Assembly: GCA_036560485.1 (NCBI GenBank)
Contig: DATBRC010000065.1
Coordinates: 1 to 64,000 of the forward strand
Direction: 5' to 3'
DNA from: DATBRC01 sp036560485
GTDB taxonomy: Bacteria; Pseudomonadota; Gammaproteobacteria; Burkholderiales; Burkholderiaceae_D
DNA: 64,000 nt
How positions within the stretch are numbered: position 1 is the first letter of the stretch; each line of letters starts with the position of its first letter. Shown piece after piece: positions 7,779 to 16,724 of this stretch. The position numbers and the translations under genes were made by a program. The notes under the pieces were generated by a model that made no database searches, was not told the DNA's origin, and was given only the letters and a program-made list of their open reading frames with translations.

Positions 7779-9865
7779 GCTTGGCCTCCAACTAGGCTGG
7801 TAACTTTAATCGTTTTTGAATCGGGTAATTCTGAATGGGAAAGTACTTTCAATTGCGGTAATGCGCGGCGTAAGAAACGTGCCAGCAATGTGCGCAATTG
7901 CGCTGGAACCAGCAACACCGGCGTCAGGCCCATTTGTTCCTGGCGACGTGCTGCTTGTGCAGTCTGATCGGCCAACGTATCGGCCAAGCCTGGCTCGATA
8001 CCGGCACCGTCTGGTCCGCTGGCTTGCAGTGCCTGCGTCAACAAACGCTCCAGCCTGTTATCCAGCGTCATGACCGATAATTCGTTCGATGAACCGTAAA
8101 TCTGTTGAACAATTGCGCGGCCGAGCGCGACGCGTACCAATGCTGTCAAGTCGTTTGGATCCTGAACCTGATTGGCGTGCTCGGCGATGGTCTCGATGAT
8201 GGTGCGCATATCGCGGATATGCACGCCTTCCACCAACAGGTTTTGCAGAATTTTTTGCAGTGTTGAAATCGGGATCAATTTCGGAATCAAGTCTTCGATC
8301 AGCTTAGGCGATTCCTTACCCAAATGATCAAGCAGCTGTTGCACTTCCTGCCGTCCGAGCAATTCGGATGCATGTGTCGTGATCAGATGATTCAAATGCG
8401 TCGCGATCACCGTGCCTGCATCGACAACGGTATATCCCATCGACTGTGCCTGATCGCGCAAGCTGGCATCGACCCACGTGGCGGGCAGCCCGAAAGCCGG
8501 ATCGGTTGTCGGCACGCCAGGCAATGTACCGGTCACCATGCCCGGATTAATTGCCAGGAATTGACCTTGCATCGATTCGCCGCTACCGATCTCGACACCT
8601 TTCAAGGTGATGCGATAAGCAGTAGGCTTCAACTCAAGATTGTCGCGAATGTGAACAGGTGGTGACAGGAATCCGACTTCTTGCGCAAACTTTTTGCGGA
8701 TGCCTTTAATGCGGCGCAGCAGTTCTCCGCCCTGTCCTTTATCTACTAATGGGATCAAGCGATAACCGACTTCCAAACCAAGCGTGTCGACTGGAACGAT
8801 GTCTTGCCATGTTGCCTCTTCTGCTTCCGTCGTAGGAGCCACAGCTGCTACCGGTTCGGGTACAGGTTCCTCTTTCGCGACTTTCATGCGCTCTGAAATG
8901 ATGTAACCACCACCAGCCAACAACGAGGCAAGAAAAATAAATGCAACATGTGGCATGCCTGGAATGATGCCCATGCCGCCGACAATCCCTGCAGTGATGT
9001 ACAGCACTTGTGGCTTGGCAAACAGTTGTGTAACCAACTGACCGCCGATGTCTTGCTCACTGGCGACGCGCGATACGATCACACCGGCAGCGGTGGAAAT
9101 AATCAAAGATGGAATTTGCGCAACCAGGCCATCACCGATTGCAAGCAATGTGTAATTTTTCAGTGCGCTGGAAAAATCCAGGTCGTGCTGGATCATGCCG
9201 ACGATCAGGCCGCCAATGATATTGACGACTGTGACGACAATACCGGCAACGGCATCACCACGCACGTATTTGCTGGCACCGTCCATCGCGCCGTAGAATT
9301 CCGCTTCTTGTGCAACTTCGGTACGGCGGCGGCGTGCTTCTTGTTCTGCGATCAAACCGGCATTCAGGTCGGCGTCAATCGCCATTTGTTTTCCCGGCAT
9401 CGCATCCAACGCGAAGCGTGCTCCGACTTCAGCGATACGGCCCGCACCTTTTGTCACAACGGTAAAGTTGATGATCGTCAGAATCACGAATACGACGATA
9501 CCAACCGTGTAATTTCCGCCGATCAGGAAATGGCCGAAAGCTTCGATCACTTTGCCTGCTGCATCGGGACCGGTATGGCCTTCTGTGAGTACCACGCGTG
9601 TCGATGCAACGTTGAGCGACAGGCGCAACATGGTGCTGACCAGCAGCACAGCAGGAAACGCCATGAAGTCGAGTGGCTTGATCGTGTACAAGCTGGTCAA
9701 CAGCACGATGATAGACAGTGCGATATTGAAGCTGAAGAAAATATCCAGCACAAAGGCTGGTAACGGCAACACCATCATCGACAACATCAAGATGATGAGT
9801 ATCGGTGCAGCCAAGCCCTTGGTGCCGAGATTTGTCAACCAGAGTGGTAATTGCAAGCTGTTCAT
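7775..9865 (-). CDS. flhA: Flagellar type III export protein FlhA
   Basis: A 696-residue FHIPEP-family export-gate protein. The N-terminal half contains about eight TM helices, including VLDIFFSFNIALSIIVLLTS. The FHIPEP signature region is recognisable as FALDAMPGKQMAIDADLNAG. The C-terminal half is the cytoplasmic chaperone- and substrate-binding platform (from about residue 350: WQDIVPVDTLGLEVGYRLIP). It forms the nonameric export gate in the basal body. Its start overlaps the flhB stop by 4 bp, so flhB-flhA-flhF-flhG look like one polycistron. Confidence 0.97.
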   Translation of the reverse strand: MNSLQLPLWLTNLGTKGLAAPILIILMLSMMVLPLPAFVLDIFFSFNIALSIIVLLTSLYTIKPLDFMAFPAVLLVSTMLRLSLNVASTRVVLTEGHTGPDAAGKVIEAFGHFLIGGNYTVGIVVFVILTIINFTVVTKGAGRIAEVGARFALDAMPGKQMAIDADLNAGLIAEQEARRRRTEVAQEAEFYGAMDGASKYVRGDAVAGIVVTVVNIIGGLIVGMIQHDLDFSSALKNYTLLAIGDGLVAQIPSLIISTAAGVIVSRVASEQDIGGQLVTQLFAKPQVLYITAGIVGGMGIIPGMPHVAFIFLASLLAGGGYIISERMKVAKEEPVPEPVAAVAPTTEAEEATWQDIVPVDTLGLEVGYRLIPLVDKGQGGELLRRIKGIRKKFAQEVGFLSPPVHIRDNLELKPTAYRITLKGVEIGSGESMQGQFLAINPGMVTGTLPGVPTTDPAFGLPATWVDASLRDQAQSMGYTVVDAGTVIATHLNHLITTHASELLGRQEVQQLLDHLGKESPKLIEDLIPKLIPISTLQKILQNLLVEGVHIRDMRTIIETIAEHANQVQDPNDLTALVRVALGRAIVQQIYGSSNELSVMTLDNRLERLLTQALQASGPDGAGIEPGLADTLADQTAQAARRQEQMGLTPVLLVPAQLRTLLARFLRRALPQLKVLSHSELPDSKTIKVTSLVGGQA

Positions 9866-11046
9866 TGAACTAATCCATTGTCAGGTTGTGCGAGTTGCGC
9901 AAATTTTGAAGCAGGATTTAATGGATCGAGTTGTGGCGGCACATCGATTTCGCCGGGCATTTCCGGACGCATGCCGCCGTGTTTTTTGAACGTGCGAAGC
10001 TGGAACACATAAGCCAGCACTTCTGCCACCGCTGTGTAAAGCCCTTCCGGAATTTCATCGCCCAATTCTGTATGCCGGTACAACGCACGTGCCAGTGGTG
10101 GCGCTTCCAGCAATGGCACGTTATTTTCTTTTGCGAGTTCACGGATTTTTGCTGCGACTTCGTCCGCGCCTTTGGCGACAACTTGCGGCGCGCGCATTTT
10201 TCCATCTGCATATTTCAACGCAACTGCATAGTGCGTCGGGTTGGTCACCACGACGTCTGCAGTTGGCACAGCACTCATCATGCGGCGCTTGGCCATCTCG
10301 CGCTGTTGCTGGCGAATCTTGGCTTTGATTTCAGGATTGCCATCCGATTCTTTTGCTTCTTGGCGCAATTCCTGGCGCGTCATCTTGAGCTTGTTTGCGT
10401 AGTGCCACATCTGGTAAGGCGCATCGATCATCGCAATGATGACAAGACCGCCAACGATGGCGATAAAGCTGGTGAGCATCAGATGTGCGAGATGTGTGGT
10501 GCCTGTTTTGGCAGGCTCGACGCTGAGTGCAAGTACCGAATTGAGCTGATGCGAAATAACGATCCAGGCGACGATGCCGACCAATAATGTCTTGCCGATT
10601 GCCTTGAGCAATTCAACCCCTGCATTGGCAGAGATCATGTTGCCCAAACCTCTGAATGGACTCAAGCGGGCAAAGTCAGGTTGCAACGCCTTGGCACTAA
10701 ATAACCAGCCGCCGATCAACAGTGGTGAACCGAGCGCCACGACGATTAACAACAACGCAAACGGTGCAAATGCGATCATTAAGTCAACGATGGAAGCGGC
10801 GATTTGCGCAAGTTGCGCATTGGAGTCAAATGCAGTCTCACGATCGAATGACAAGCCGGATACCAGCGTGCTATTGAGATGATGAACCAATCCATCTCCC
10901 AACACCCAGAATCCCAATCCTGCGGCCATCAAGATCGAGCAGGTTGCCAGTTCGCGCGAGCGAGGGACGTCACCATCCTCGCGCGCCTGCTCCATTCGTC
11001 TGGGCGACGCGGCTTCTGTCTTCTCGAGATCGCTTTCTTCGGCCAT
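9862..11046 (-). CDS. flhB: Flagellar type III export switch protein FlhB
   Basis: A 394-residue FlhB/YscU-family protein that switches export from rod/hook to filament substrates. The charged N-terminus (EKTEAASPRRMEQAREDGDVPRS) is typical. Four TM helices follow, then the cytoplasmic domain with the autocleavage motif NPTH in VVVTNPTHYAVALKY. The C-terminal tail beyond about residue 360 is Pro- and Asn-rich. The start codon has a good Shine-Dalgarno (AAAGGAG, 7 bases upstream). It is the first gene of the flhB-A-F-G-fliA-motCD run, so a promoter should lie in 11047-11330. Confidence 0.97.
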   Translation of the reverse strand: MAEESDLEKTEAASPRRMEQAREDGDVPRSRELATCSILMAAGLGFWVLGDGLVHHLNSTLVSGLSFDRETAFDSNAQLAQIAASIVDLMIAFAPFALLLIVVALGSPLLIGGWLFSAKALQPDFARLSPFRGLGNMISANAGVELLKAIGKTLLVGIVAWIVISHQLNSVLALSVEPAKTGTTHLAHLMLTSFIAIVGGLVIIAMIDAPYQMWHYANKLKMTRQELRQEAKESDGNPEIKAKIRQQQREMAKRRMMSAVPTADVVVTNPTHYAVALKYADGKMRAPQVVAKGADEVAAKIRELAKENNVPLLEAPPLARALYRHTELGDEIPEGLYTAVAEVLAYVFQLRTFKKHGGMRPEMPGEIDVPPQLDPLNPASKFAQLAQPDNGLVQ

Positions 11047-11283
11047 TGCCGACTCCTTTTTTGATCACATCATGCATTCGACATGACGTATTGAGACCAA
11101 TTAGGAACGATTATTGTCTAGAAGGAAGAAATGCTATCGGGGGAATAGGTATGGAAACAGGCCGTAATTCACTTTGCAAGAAGATCACAGCGGCTGGTCT
11201 GATGATGTGTGGCGGGATTTGAATGAATAGCAGAAAAACGCACAAGAATATTTTGTGCAGCGCAATGCAAACTAAATTTAAGA

Positions 11284-11313
11284 GTGGTAAGCCCGAATTA
11301 GCAGACTTACCAC
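11284..11313 (-). terminator. Hairpin after the EAL-HDOD gene
   Basis: The inverted repeat GTGGTAAG (11284-11291) / CTTACCAC (11306-11313) lies 18 bp beyond the stop of the gene ending at 11331. On the minus strand it is followed by an A/T-rich stretch. It probably ends the chemotaxis/EAL-HDOD transcript before flhB. The remaining 11047-11283 holds no gene that I can see; the flhB promoter should be there but no clear -35/-10 pair stands out. Confidence 0.45.
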
Positions 11314-11330
11314 GCTTATGCGAGACAAAA

Positions 11331-12545
11331 TTATAATTTCAGGGTTTGCGCCCAAGCCAGCGCCGCCATGTGCGCTTCATTCACCTGTGCCGCACTGATG
11401 AATAATGAATCGGCTAATTCACCTACCGCCCCATTGCTCTGCTCGCATGCCTCGGCCAATGACAGGAACGGACCATACATCCCCTCACGCGTCAACAATG
11501 CTTGTGTGACTGGCTCAGGGAGCTGAATATTTTCCAAGACCTCTTCCATCGGGATGCCCAGCAAACGATCCAGCAAGGAAAACATACCGGCGACGAACAA
11601 ATTCTCAGCTTCAGCCTTGGGCAAGAAACCTTTACTCAGCAATTCGGCAAAACGTCCGCGAACAATCGCTGTCTGCATCAACACAGGCGATTGCGCTCCG
11701 GCGTTTGCCACTGTCAATAACACTGATAACCAGCGGTAAAGCGGTGTGTAGCCCAACATGGTCACCGCATGTTTGAGCGACTGAATTTCTGTCCCGAGAC
11801 CAAAGCCGGCTGAATTGATATAGCGCAGCAGCTTGTATGACAGCGCAGCATCGCGCTTCAATATTTCTTCCAGCTTACGGACATCGGTATTCTTGCGTAC
11901 CAAATCCATCAATTGCAGAATCATGCCTTGCGCCGGATTCAATCCCTTTGGCTGATTTCCCGGCCGTGGCGTCAAATACAAGTTGCCGACAAAGGCATCC
12001 ACACCAAGCGAAGCGCAGGAATCGAATTCCTGCCAGTTCGAGATATTCCGCCCGACCATTTTTTTGGATGATTGTTTAAGAGCGGCATACATCTTCGCCT
12101 GCTTTGGAAAATCTTCTGCGCCAAAGCGAAGCTCTACGTGCGAGACCGCCGGCAAAAGTGCGGCGTCTTTTCCCGAAACATCCGCTTCACGTAGCGCAAT
12201 GCCAAATCCCTCTGCGAGCAGCGCCTTTGCTCTATCAACCGTGGCGGAATAACCCAAGTGCATCGGCGTCACTGTCAGCACGGTATTTTTGGGAGGCAAG
12301 GCGCTCAGAATCTCATCAGACAGTAGCGCATCATTCGCCTGAAAAAACAGGACGCTATCTGTAAGTAGCCATCCTTTTTCCGAATCGTTCAAACGATCGC
12401 CAGCAAATGCGATCAATGAACTTGCTTCTTCCGGGCCAGGATTCACAGTAGTCGCGTCAGGTGCCTGCCAAGTTAACTCATAACCCAGAATTTTTTGTTT
12501 AGGGTCCAGGAGTGGCTCTCTAATGATGAAATTTACGTCATGCAT
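11331..12545 (-). CDS. Degenerate EAL plus HDOD domain signalling protein
   Basis: The 404-residue protein has a YuxH-like layout. Residues about 1-195 are an EAL-like barrel (MHDVNFIIREPLLDPKQKI, LGYELTW). Its catalytic Glu-Ala-Leu signature is absent, so cyclic-di-GMP hydrolysis is unlikely. Residues about 205-400 are an HDOD domain (LNPAQGMILQLMDLV, EEILKRDAALSYKLLRYINS, LKHAVTMLGYTPLYRWL). Such proteins often tie chemotaxis or motility to c-di-GMP or phosphorelay signals without enzymatic activity. It sits between cheZ and flhB, consistent with a motility role. Confidence 0.85.
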   Translation of the reverse strand: MHDVNFIIREPLLDPKQKILGYELTWQAPDATTVNPGPEEASSLIAFAGDRLNDSEKGWLLTDSVLFFQANDALLSDEILSALPPKNTVLTVTPMHLGYSATVDRAKALLAEGFGIALREADVSGKDAALLPAVSHVELRFGAEDFPKQAKMYAALKQSSKKMVGRNISNWQEFDSCASLGVDAFVGNLYLTPRPGNQPKGLNPAQGMILQLMDLVRKNTDVRKLEEILKRDAALSYKLLRYINSAGFGLGTEIQSLKHAVTMLGYTPLYRWLSVLLTVANAGAQSPVLMQTAIVRGRFAELLSKGFLPKAEAENLFVAGMFSLLDRLLGIPMEEVLENIQLPEPVTQALLTREGMYGPFLSLAEACEQSNGAVGELADSLFISAAQVNEAHMAALAWAQTLKL

Positions 12546-12587
12546 ATGCGTATATTAATTTGATGAGAGTTAATCGGTGACGTGCAA

Positions 12588-12689
12588 AGAGCGCCTAACA
12601 AAATGCCACTGAGGTTGTTGCAACTCCTTGCCGTACAGACGTACCGTCTGCGTCGTCGCGCCTAGCCAGTGGCATTTTTTAGGCGCTCT
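12588..12689. repeat. 102-bp cloverleaf-like inverted repeat element
   Basis: The outer arms 12588-12611 and 12667-12689 pair over 23 bp with a single bulged base. Between them are two smaller hairpins: one around 12611-12626 (TTG/CAA stem) and CAGACG-TAC-CGTCTG at about 12637-12651. It lies between the cheZ stop and the EAL-HDOD start. It may be a mobile miniature repeat or a structured terminator or small RNA. A superficial likeness to integron attC sites (GTTAGGC at one end) is discussed under rejected ideas. Confidence 0.65.
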
Positions 12690-12730
12690 AAAATATAAAA
12701 ATTGTGTCTGAAAGTTCGTTAAAAAAATCG

Positions 12731-13375
12731 TTAAAAACCAAGACTATCCAACAAGTCGTCTACCTGCCCTTGATCAGCAACTACGTCACTATTACCAGTG
12801 GGATTAATCTGCGGGCCGTTGAGCAACCCTGCTCCGGCGTCGCGCCTGATTTCAGGCGGCGCATAGTCAATCAACACTTGCACAAGTTGCTGTTCCAGAT
12901 TGTGAGCCAACTCGGTAATTTTTTTGATCACCTGGCCGGTCAAATCCTGAAAATCCTGCGCCATCATGATATCGAGCAGATGTTGTTTGGTTGCGTTGGT
13001 CGCTTGCTGCGTATCGCTCAAATATTTGAGCGTCTGCTCCGTCAAGTCATGGTATTGATCTTCTGAAAAAGGTCCGCCTACCGCCTTTTGACAAAGCTTC
13101 GATAAATCGCCTGCACCAGCATTAATCTTGTCTTGTAACGGCCCGGCAGCGTCTGTAGCATTCAATACCCGCTGCGCTGCCTGCTCCGTCATCTTCGCAA
13201 CATAATCAAGGCGATCCCTGGCGTTGGGAATATCATGTGCTGCTCTCTCGATTAATTTATCAAAACCCAATCCACGCAAACTATCATGCAAAGTGCGCGT
13301 CATTTGGCCAACTCGTACTAACACCTCCTCTTGCTGATTCGGCTCAGTGCTTTGCTTGGCAACTGACGATAACAT
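12731..13375 (-). CDS. cheZ: Chemotaxis phosphatase CheZ
   Basis: The 214-residue CheZ dephosphorylates CheY-P. The long helical region contains the catalytic-helix signature MMAQDFQDLTGQVIKKITEL, with the Asp and Gln expected for phosphatase activity. The C-terminal VDDLLDSLGF is the CheY-tethering helix. The frame is open to 13423, but the residues upstream of the ATG at 13375 come from out-of-frame reading of the cheY 3' end, so 13375, seven bases after the cheY stop, is chosen. It is the last gene of the cheY-cheZ pair. Confidence 0.94.
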   Translation of the reverse strand: MLSSVAKQSTEPNQQEEVLVRVGQMTRTLHDSLRGLGFDKLIERAAHDIPNARDRLDYVAKMTEQAAQRVLNATDAAGPLQDKINAGAGDLSKLCQKAVGGPFSEDQYHDLTEQTLKYLSDTQQATNATKQHLLDIMMAQDFQDLTGQVIKKITELAHNLEQQLVQVLIDYAPPEIRRDAGAGLLNGPQINPTGNSDVVADQGQVDDLLDSLGF

Positions 13376-13382
13376 GTCCAAA

Positions 13383-13772
13383 TCAAGCCCCAAGTTTTTC
13401 AAAAATTTTCGCCAGCTTTTCATCGAGGGTTGCTGCGGTAAATGGTTTCACCACATATCCATTTGCACCAGCTTGTGCTGCGGCGATAATGTTTTCCTTT
13501 TTAGCTTCTGCTGTGACCATCAACACAGGAAGTTTCGACAACGCCGCGTCTGCCCGGATGTTCTGCAGCATGGTCAAGCCATCCATGATCGGCATGTTCC
13601 AATCTGAAATAACGAAATCAAACTGTTCGGTGCGCAGTTTGCTCAGCGCCATTGCGCCATCTTCTGCCTCGTCCACGTTGGTGTATCCCAATTCCTTGAG
13701 AAGATTTCGGACAATACGGCGCATCGTAGAAAAATCGTCAACGACCAAAAATTTTGTATTCGGACCAGCCAT
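13383..13772 (-). CDS. cheY: Chemotaxis response regulator CheY
   Basis: A single receiver domain of 129 residues. It has the acidic pair and phospho-acceptor in FLVVDDFSTMRRIVRNLL and FDFVISDWNMPIMDGL, the Thr/Ala switch in MVTAEAKKENI and the Lys in YVVKPFT. The FSTMRRIVRNLLKELG stretch is typical of the motor-binding CheY. An ATG at 13784 is also in frame, but the one at 13772 has GGAG 8 bases upstream and is preferred. The candidate sigma-28 promoter at 13810-13836 would drive cheY-cheZ. Confidence 0.96.
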   Translation of the reverse strand: MAGPNTKFLVVDDFSTMRRIVRNLLKELGYTNVDEAEDGAMALSKLRTEQFDFVISDWNMPIMDGLTMLQNIRADAALSKLPVLMVTAEAKKENIIAAAQAGANGYVVKPFTAATLDEKLAKIFEKLGA

Positions 13773-13809
13773 GAACGACTCCATTAAATCTTAAAAAACA
13801 TTATCAATC

Positions 13810-13836
13810 TTATTGGTAGCTCAATTACAAACTTAC
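13810..13836 (-). promoter_or_regulatory. Candidate sigma-28 (FliA) promoter before cheY
   Basis: On the minus strand GTAAGTTT is followed by exactly 11 bases and ACCAATAA. Against the enterobacterial FliA consensus TAAAGTTT-N11-GCCGATAA, each half matches 6 of 8 positions and the spacing is exact. The -10 half lies about 38 bases before the cheY start. The identification rests on the motif only. Confidence 0.45.
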
Positions 13837-13999
13837 AGCAGCTTACCGTCATTATGCACTCAGGAACCCGGCAAACTAAGCGGAAACGATTACCGGAATG
13901 ATCAGGTGCTGCATTTCTGTCGTTTTTTATTCATTGCGCTACTCGCTACCTGAGTTTCAGTCTTCCTGTTTTTGACGTTGCTCTGCTCACACAAAGTCA

Positions 14000-15076
14000 T
14001 CAGACACGCAATGCGCGGCTACTGTTGGCCGCCAAATACGCCAAGACCTTGCTCGGCAACTCTTGTAACGGTCCCACCTCATTGGTCGCACCAACTGCAA
14101 TGGCTTCTCTCGGCATACCGAACACAACACAGGTCGCCTCATCTTGCGCAAAATTGTATGCGCCGGCATTTTTCATTTCGAGCATGCCTTGCGCGCCATC
14201 TTTGCCCATACCCGTCAAAATCACGCCGACAGCATTTTTACCGGCATTGACAGCCGCAGAGCGGAACAAGACATCAACAGCAGGCCGATGGCGGTTCACA
14301 GGCGGTCCTTGGTCAAGTTGCGTTACGTAGTTTGCACCACTGCGCGCAAGCTGCAAATGTGAATGGCCTGGTGCGATATACGCATGTCCGGGCAAAATCC
14401 GCTCTCCGCCTGCCGCTTCATTGACGGAGATCTTGCACAGTCCATCCAGGCGGCGTGCAAATGATCGTGTAAATCCTTCCGGCATGTGTTGTGTCACCAA
14501 AATACCGGGGCAGTCCGATGGCATCTGGATCAAGAACTCCTTGATCGCTTCAGTGCCACCAGTCGATGCGCCAATAATGATGAGTTTTTCACTACTGGTC
14601 AGTGGGTTGCGAATTGGCGGAAGTGTGCCATCTGCATTTTTGTCGCCTGTAGGAGCAGGACGCGACATGGCTTTGACACGCGCCTTGGATGCTGCACGGA
14701 TTTTGTCGGTAATCAATTCGGCATATTCAAGCATGCCGCTTTGGATCGACATTTTTGGCTTGGTCACAAAATCGACCGCACCGAGTTCAAGTGCACGCAA
14801 GGTGATCTCCGAACCGCGTTCGGTCAAAGACGACACCATTACTACCGGCATTGGCCGCAAACGCATCAGCTTTTCGAGAAAATCCAGGCCGTCCATTTTC
14901 GGCATCTCGACATCCAGTGTGAGCACATCCGGATTGGTTTGCTTGATCAATTCACGCGCGACCAATGGATCCGGCGCGACACCCACGACTTGCATATCAG
15001 ACTGACTGCTGATAATTTCGCTCATGACGCTGCGTATCAACGCTGAATCGTCCACGATCAATACTTTAATTTTCAT
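14000..15076 (-). CDS. cheB: Chemotaxis methylesterase/deamidase response regulator CheB
   Basis: A 358-residue CheB. The N-terminal receiver (KVLIVDDSALIRSVMSEII, VLTLDVEMPKMDGLDFLEKL) is joined by a linker to the C-terminal methylesterase. That domain has the catalytic Ser in IGASTGGTEAI, the His in TQHMPEGFTRSFARRLD and the Asp in LTGMGKDGAQGM. It removes methyl groups from chemoreceptors when phosphorylated by CheA. It follows cheD by 47 bp. A gap of about 230 bp separates it from cheY, which seems to have its own promoter. Confidence 0.97.
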   Translation of the reverse strand: MKIKVLIVDDSALIRSVMSEIISSQSDMQVVGVAPDPLVARELIKQTNPDVLTLDVEMPKMDGLDFLEKLMRLRPMPVVMVSSLTERGSEITLRALELGAVDFVTKPKMSIQSGMLEYAELITDKIRAASKARVKAMSRPAPTGDKNADGTLPPIRNPLTSSEKLIIIGASTGGTEAIKEFLIQMPSDCPGILVTQHMPEGFTRSFARRLDGLCKISVNEAAGGERILPGHAYIAPGHSHLQLARSGANYVTQLDQGPPVNRHRPAVDVLFRSAAVNAGKNAVGVILTGMGKDGAQGMLEMKNAGAYNFAQDEATCVVFGMPREAIAVGATNEVGPLQELPSKVLAYLAANSSRALRV

Positions 15077-15123
15077 AGTACTCTCTTGCGTCGTTTCTTT
15101 GAGCGGGTGCTTATGTTTATCGA

Positions 15124-15732
15124 TCAGAAAAGCTCGACATCGCCACCTACCGGCTTGGTCTGCAGTCTGTTTGCATAATCCTGTTCGCGGTTAACCAATG
15201 TGTTGTTATTCATTTGCTTGAGTTTCTTGACCAGGACTTTTCCGGTACGCGGAAAGAAATAAACTTTGCGCGGATGGACATCGTTCAAGTCTTCTGCAGT
15301 CACTTTGATATTCTCATTCTGCAAATAATTGCGTACAAATTTTGCATTGCGTTCGCCAACATTAATTGCAGTAAATCCTCTTAACACGGCGCCACCGCCG
15401 AAAACTTTCGCTTCAAGATTTTCGCGCCGCGCCCCAGCCTTGAGAAGATCATTGATCAGCACCTCCATCGCATATGTCCCGTATCGCATTGATGCCGAGA
15501 CTGGGCTGTCTGTATCATTGCCACCATCCGGCAACATGAAATGATTCATGCCGCCGATGCCGGAAACGCGATCTCGAATGCAGGCCGCGACACAAGATCC
15601 CAATACCGTTACGATCAACATATCTTTCGGCGTAAAGTAATACTCACCCGGCAAAATTTTTGCCGCGTCACAGTCAAATGTCCGATCAAAATAGACATTT
15701 GTAGCAAATTGTTCTTCAGTTCCGTTGCTCAT
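15124..15732 (-). CDS. cheD: Chemoreceptor glutamine deamidase CheD
   Basis: A 202-residue CheD. The catalytic Cys is in VLGSCVAACIRD, the His in GIGGMNHFMLPDGG and the third residue in the AKVFGGGAVLRGF strand region. It deamidates glutamines of chemoreceptors. It lies between cheR and cheB in the usual betaproteobacterial order. Its last six residues, GDVELF, nearly match the last six of the CheZ-like protein at 19991-20539 (GDIELF), which suggests a shared docking peptide. Confidence 0.96.
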   Translation of the reverse strand: MSNGTEEQFATNVYFDRTFDCDAAKILPGEYYFTPKDMLIVTVLGSCVAACIRDRVSGIGGMNHFMLPDGGNDTDSPVSASMRYGTYAMEVLINDLLKAGARRENLEAKVFGGGAVLRGFTAINVGERNAKFVRNYLQNENIKVTAEDLNDVHPRKVYFFPRTGKVLVKKLKQMNNNTLVNREQDYANRLQTKPVGGDVELF

Positions 15733-15768
15733 TTATTTGTTCTCATACCCGTGGTGAAATGCGTTTCA

Positions 15769-16644
15769 CTACGCCTTTTTATTTGCCAACTCATACACCG
15801 TTTTACCGCGTAATTTGAATAGATCTGAAACATACAGAAAATTTTCAGAATGCCCTGCGAACAATAATCCTTCAGGCTTCAGCAACGGTGCGAAGCGAGA
15901 TAAAATTTTTCCTTGCGTCGGCTTATCAAAATAAATCATCACATTGCGGCAAAAAATGACATCAAATGGTCCGGAAACAGGCCATTCTTGCGCCAACAGA
16001 TTCAACTGCCTGAATGTCACCATCTGCCGCAGTTCGGGCCTTACTCTGATCATTCCGGATTGCTCGCCCTTACCTCTCAGAAAAAAGCGTTTGGCGCGCT
16101 CCGGAGATAATTTCTCCAGTTTGTCGCTTGTGTACACACCATGCTGCGCAGTGGAGAGTACATTTGTATCGATATCAGTTGCGATGATTTGTGCCGGTGG
16201 AGTGAGTGTCCCGAACACTTCACACAAAGTCATTGCAATTGAATAGGGTTCTTCACCGGTGGAGCTGGCTGAACACCAAATCACAATCGGGTCCTTTAAT
16301 TTCTTTACGTACTCGGCGAGAATGGGAAAATGATGCGCTTCTCGAAAAAACGATGTCAGATTCGTTGTCAGTGCATTGGTGAAGGCTTCCCATTCATCTG
16401 CATCGCCACCACCTTCAAGTTCATCCAGATAGACAGCAAATGATGTCATGCCTGTTGCGCGTAACCGGCGCGCTATCCGGCTATATACCAACTCCTGCTT
16501 GCTATCGGCCAAGGCAATACCGGCACGGTTGTAAATCATTGCGCGCACTCTTTCAAAGTCACGCACTGTGAAATCAAATTCTTTCACCGATCCCACTTTG
16601 TTTTGTAAGCTTGCTTTCACGCTGATACTATCTTTCAATTGCAT
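15769..16644 (-). CDS. cheR: Chemoreceptor methyltransferase CheR
   Basis: A 291-residue CheR that methylates chemoreceptor glutamates using SAM. It has the N-terminal helical domain (FDFTVRDFERVRAMIYNRAG, YSRIARRLRATG), then the Rossmann methyltransferase domain with IVIWCSASSTGEEPYSIAM (SAM-binding loop), IIATDIDTNVL, and FDVIFCRNVMIYFDKPTQ. It follows cheW by 80 bp. No chemoreceptor gene is found between cheW and cheR, where many betaproteobacteria have one, so the receptors must be encoded elsewhere. Confidence 0.97.
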   Translation of the reverse strand: MQLKDSISVKASLQNKVGSVKEFDFTVRDFERVRAMIYNRAGIALADSKQELVYSRIARRLRATGMTSFAVYLDELEGGGDADEWEAFTNALTTNLTSFFREAHHFPILAEYVKKLKDPIVIWCSASSTGEEPYSIAMTLCEVFGTLTPPAQIIATDIDTNVLSTAQHGVYTSDKLEKLSPERAKRFFLRGKGEQSGMIRVRPELRQMVTFRQLNLLAQEWPVSGPFDVIFCRNVMIYFDKPTQGKILSRFAPLLKPEGLLFAGHSENFLYVSDLFKLRGKTVYELANKKA

Positions 16645-16724
16645 TTATTGATTCAATTTTGTTCTGTCAATCCTTTGCCGGTCTACTCTACTACCAATAG
16701 ACTTTAAGATCGGTTAAGACTTTG

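Noticed and set aside
8948..9763. A 271-codon plus-strand frame opposite flhA
   Set aside because: His/Asp/Gln-rich antisense shadow of the highly conserved flhA gene.
12588..12689. Possible integron attC site: GTTAGGC at one end and GCCTAA at the other of a long imperfect hairpin
   Set aside because: The second R-box reads GCCTAAA instead of RYYYAAC, no integrase or gene cassette array is present, and the neighbouring genes are core motility genes. A repeat or terminator is simpler.
13376..13423. Upstream extension of cheZ by 16 codons
   Set aside because: These residues come from reading the cheY 3' end out of frame; the ATG at 13375 follows the cheY stop directly.
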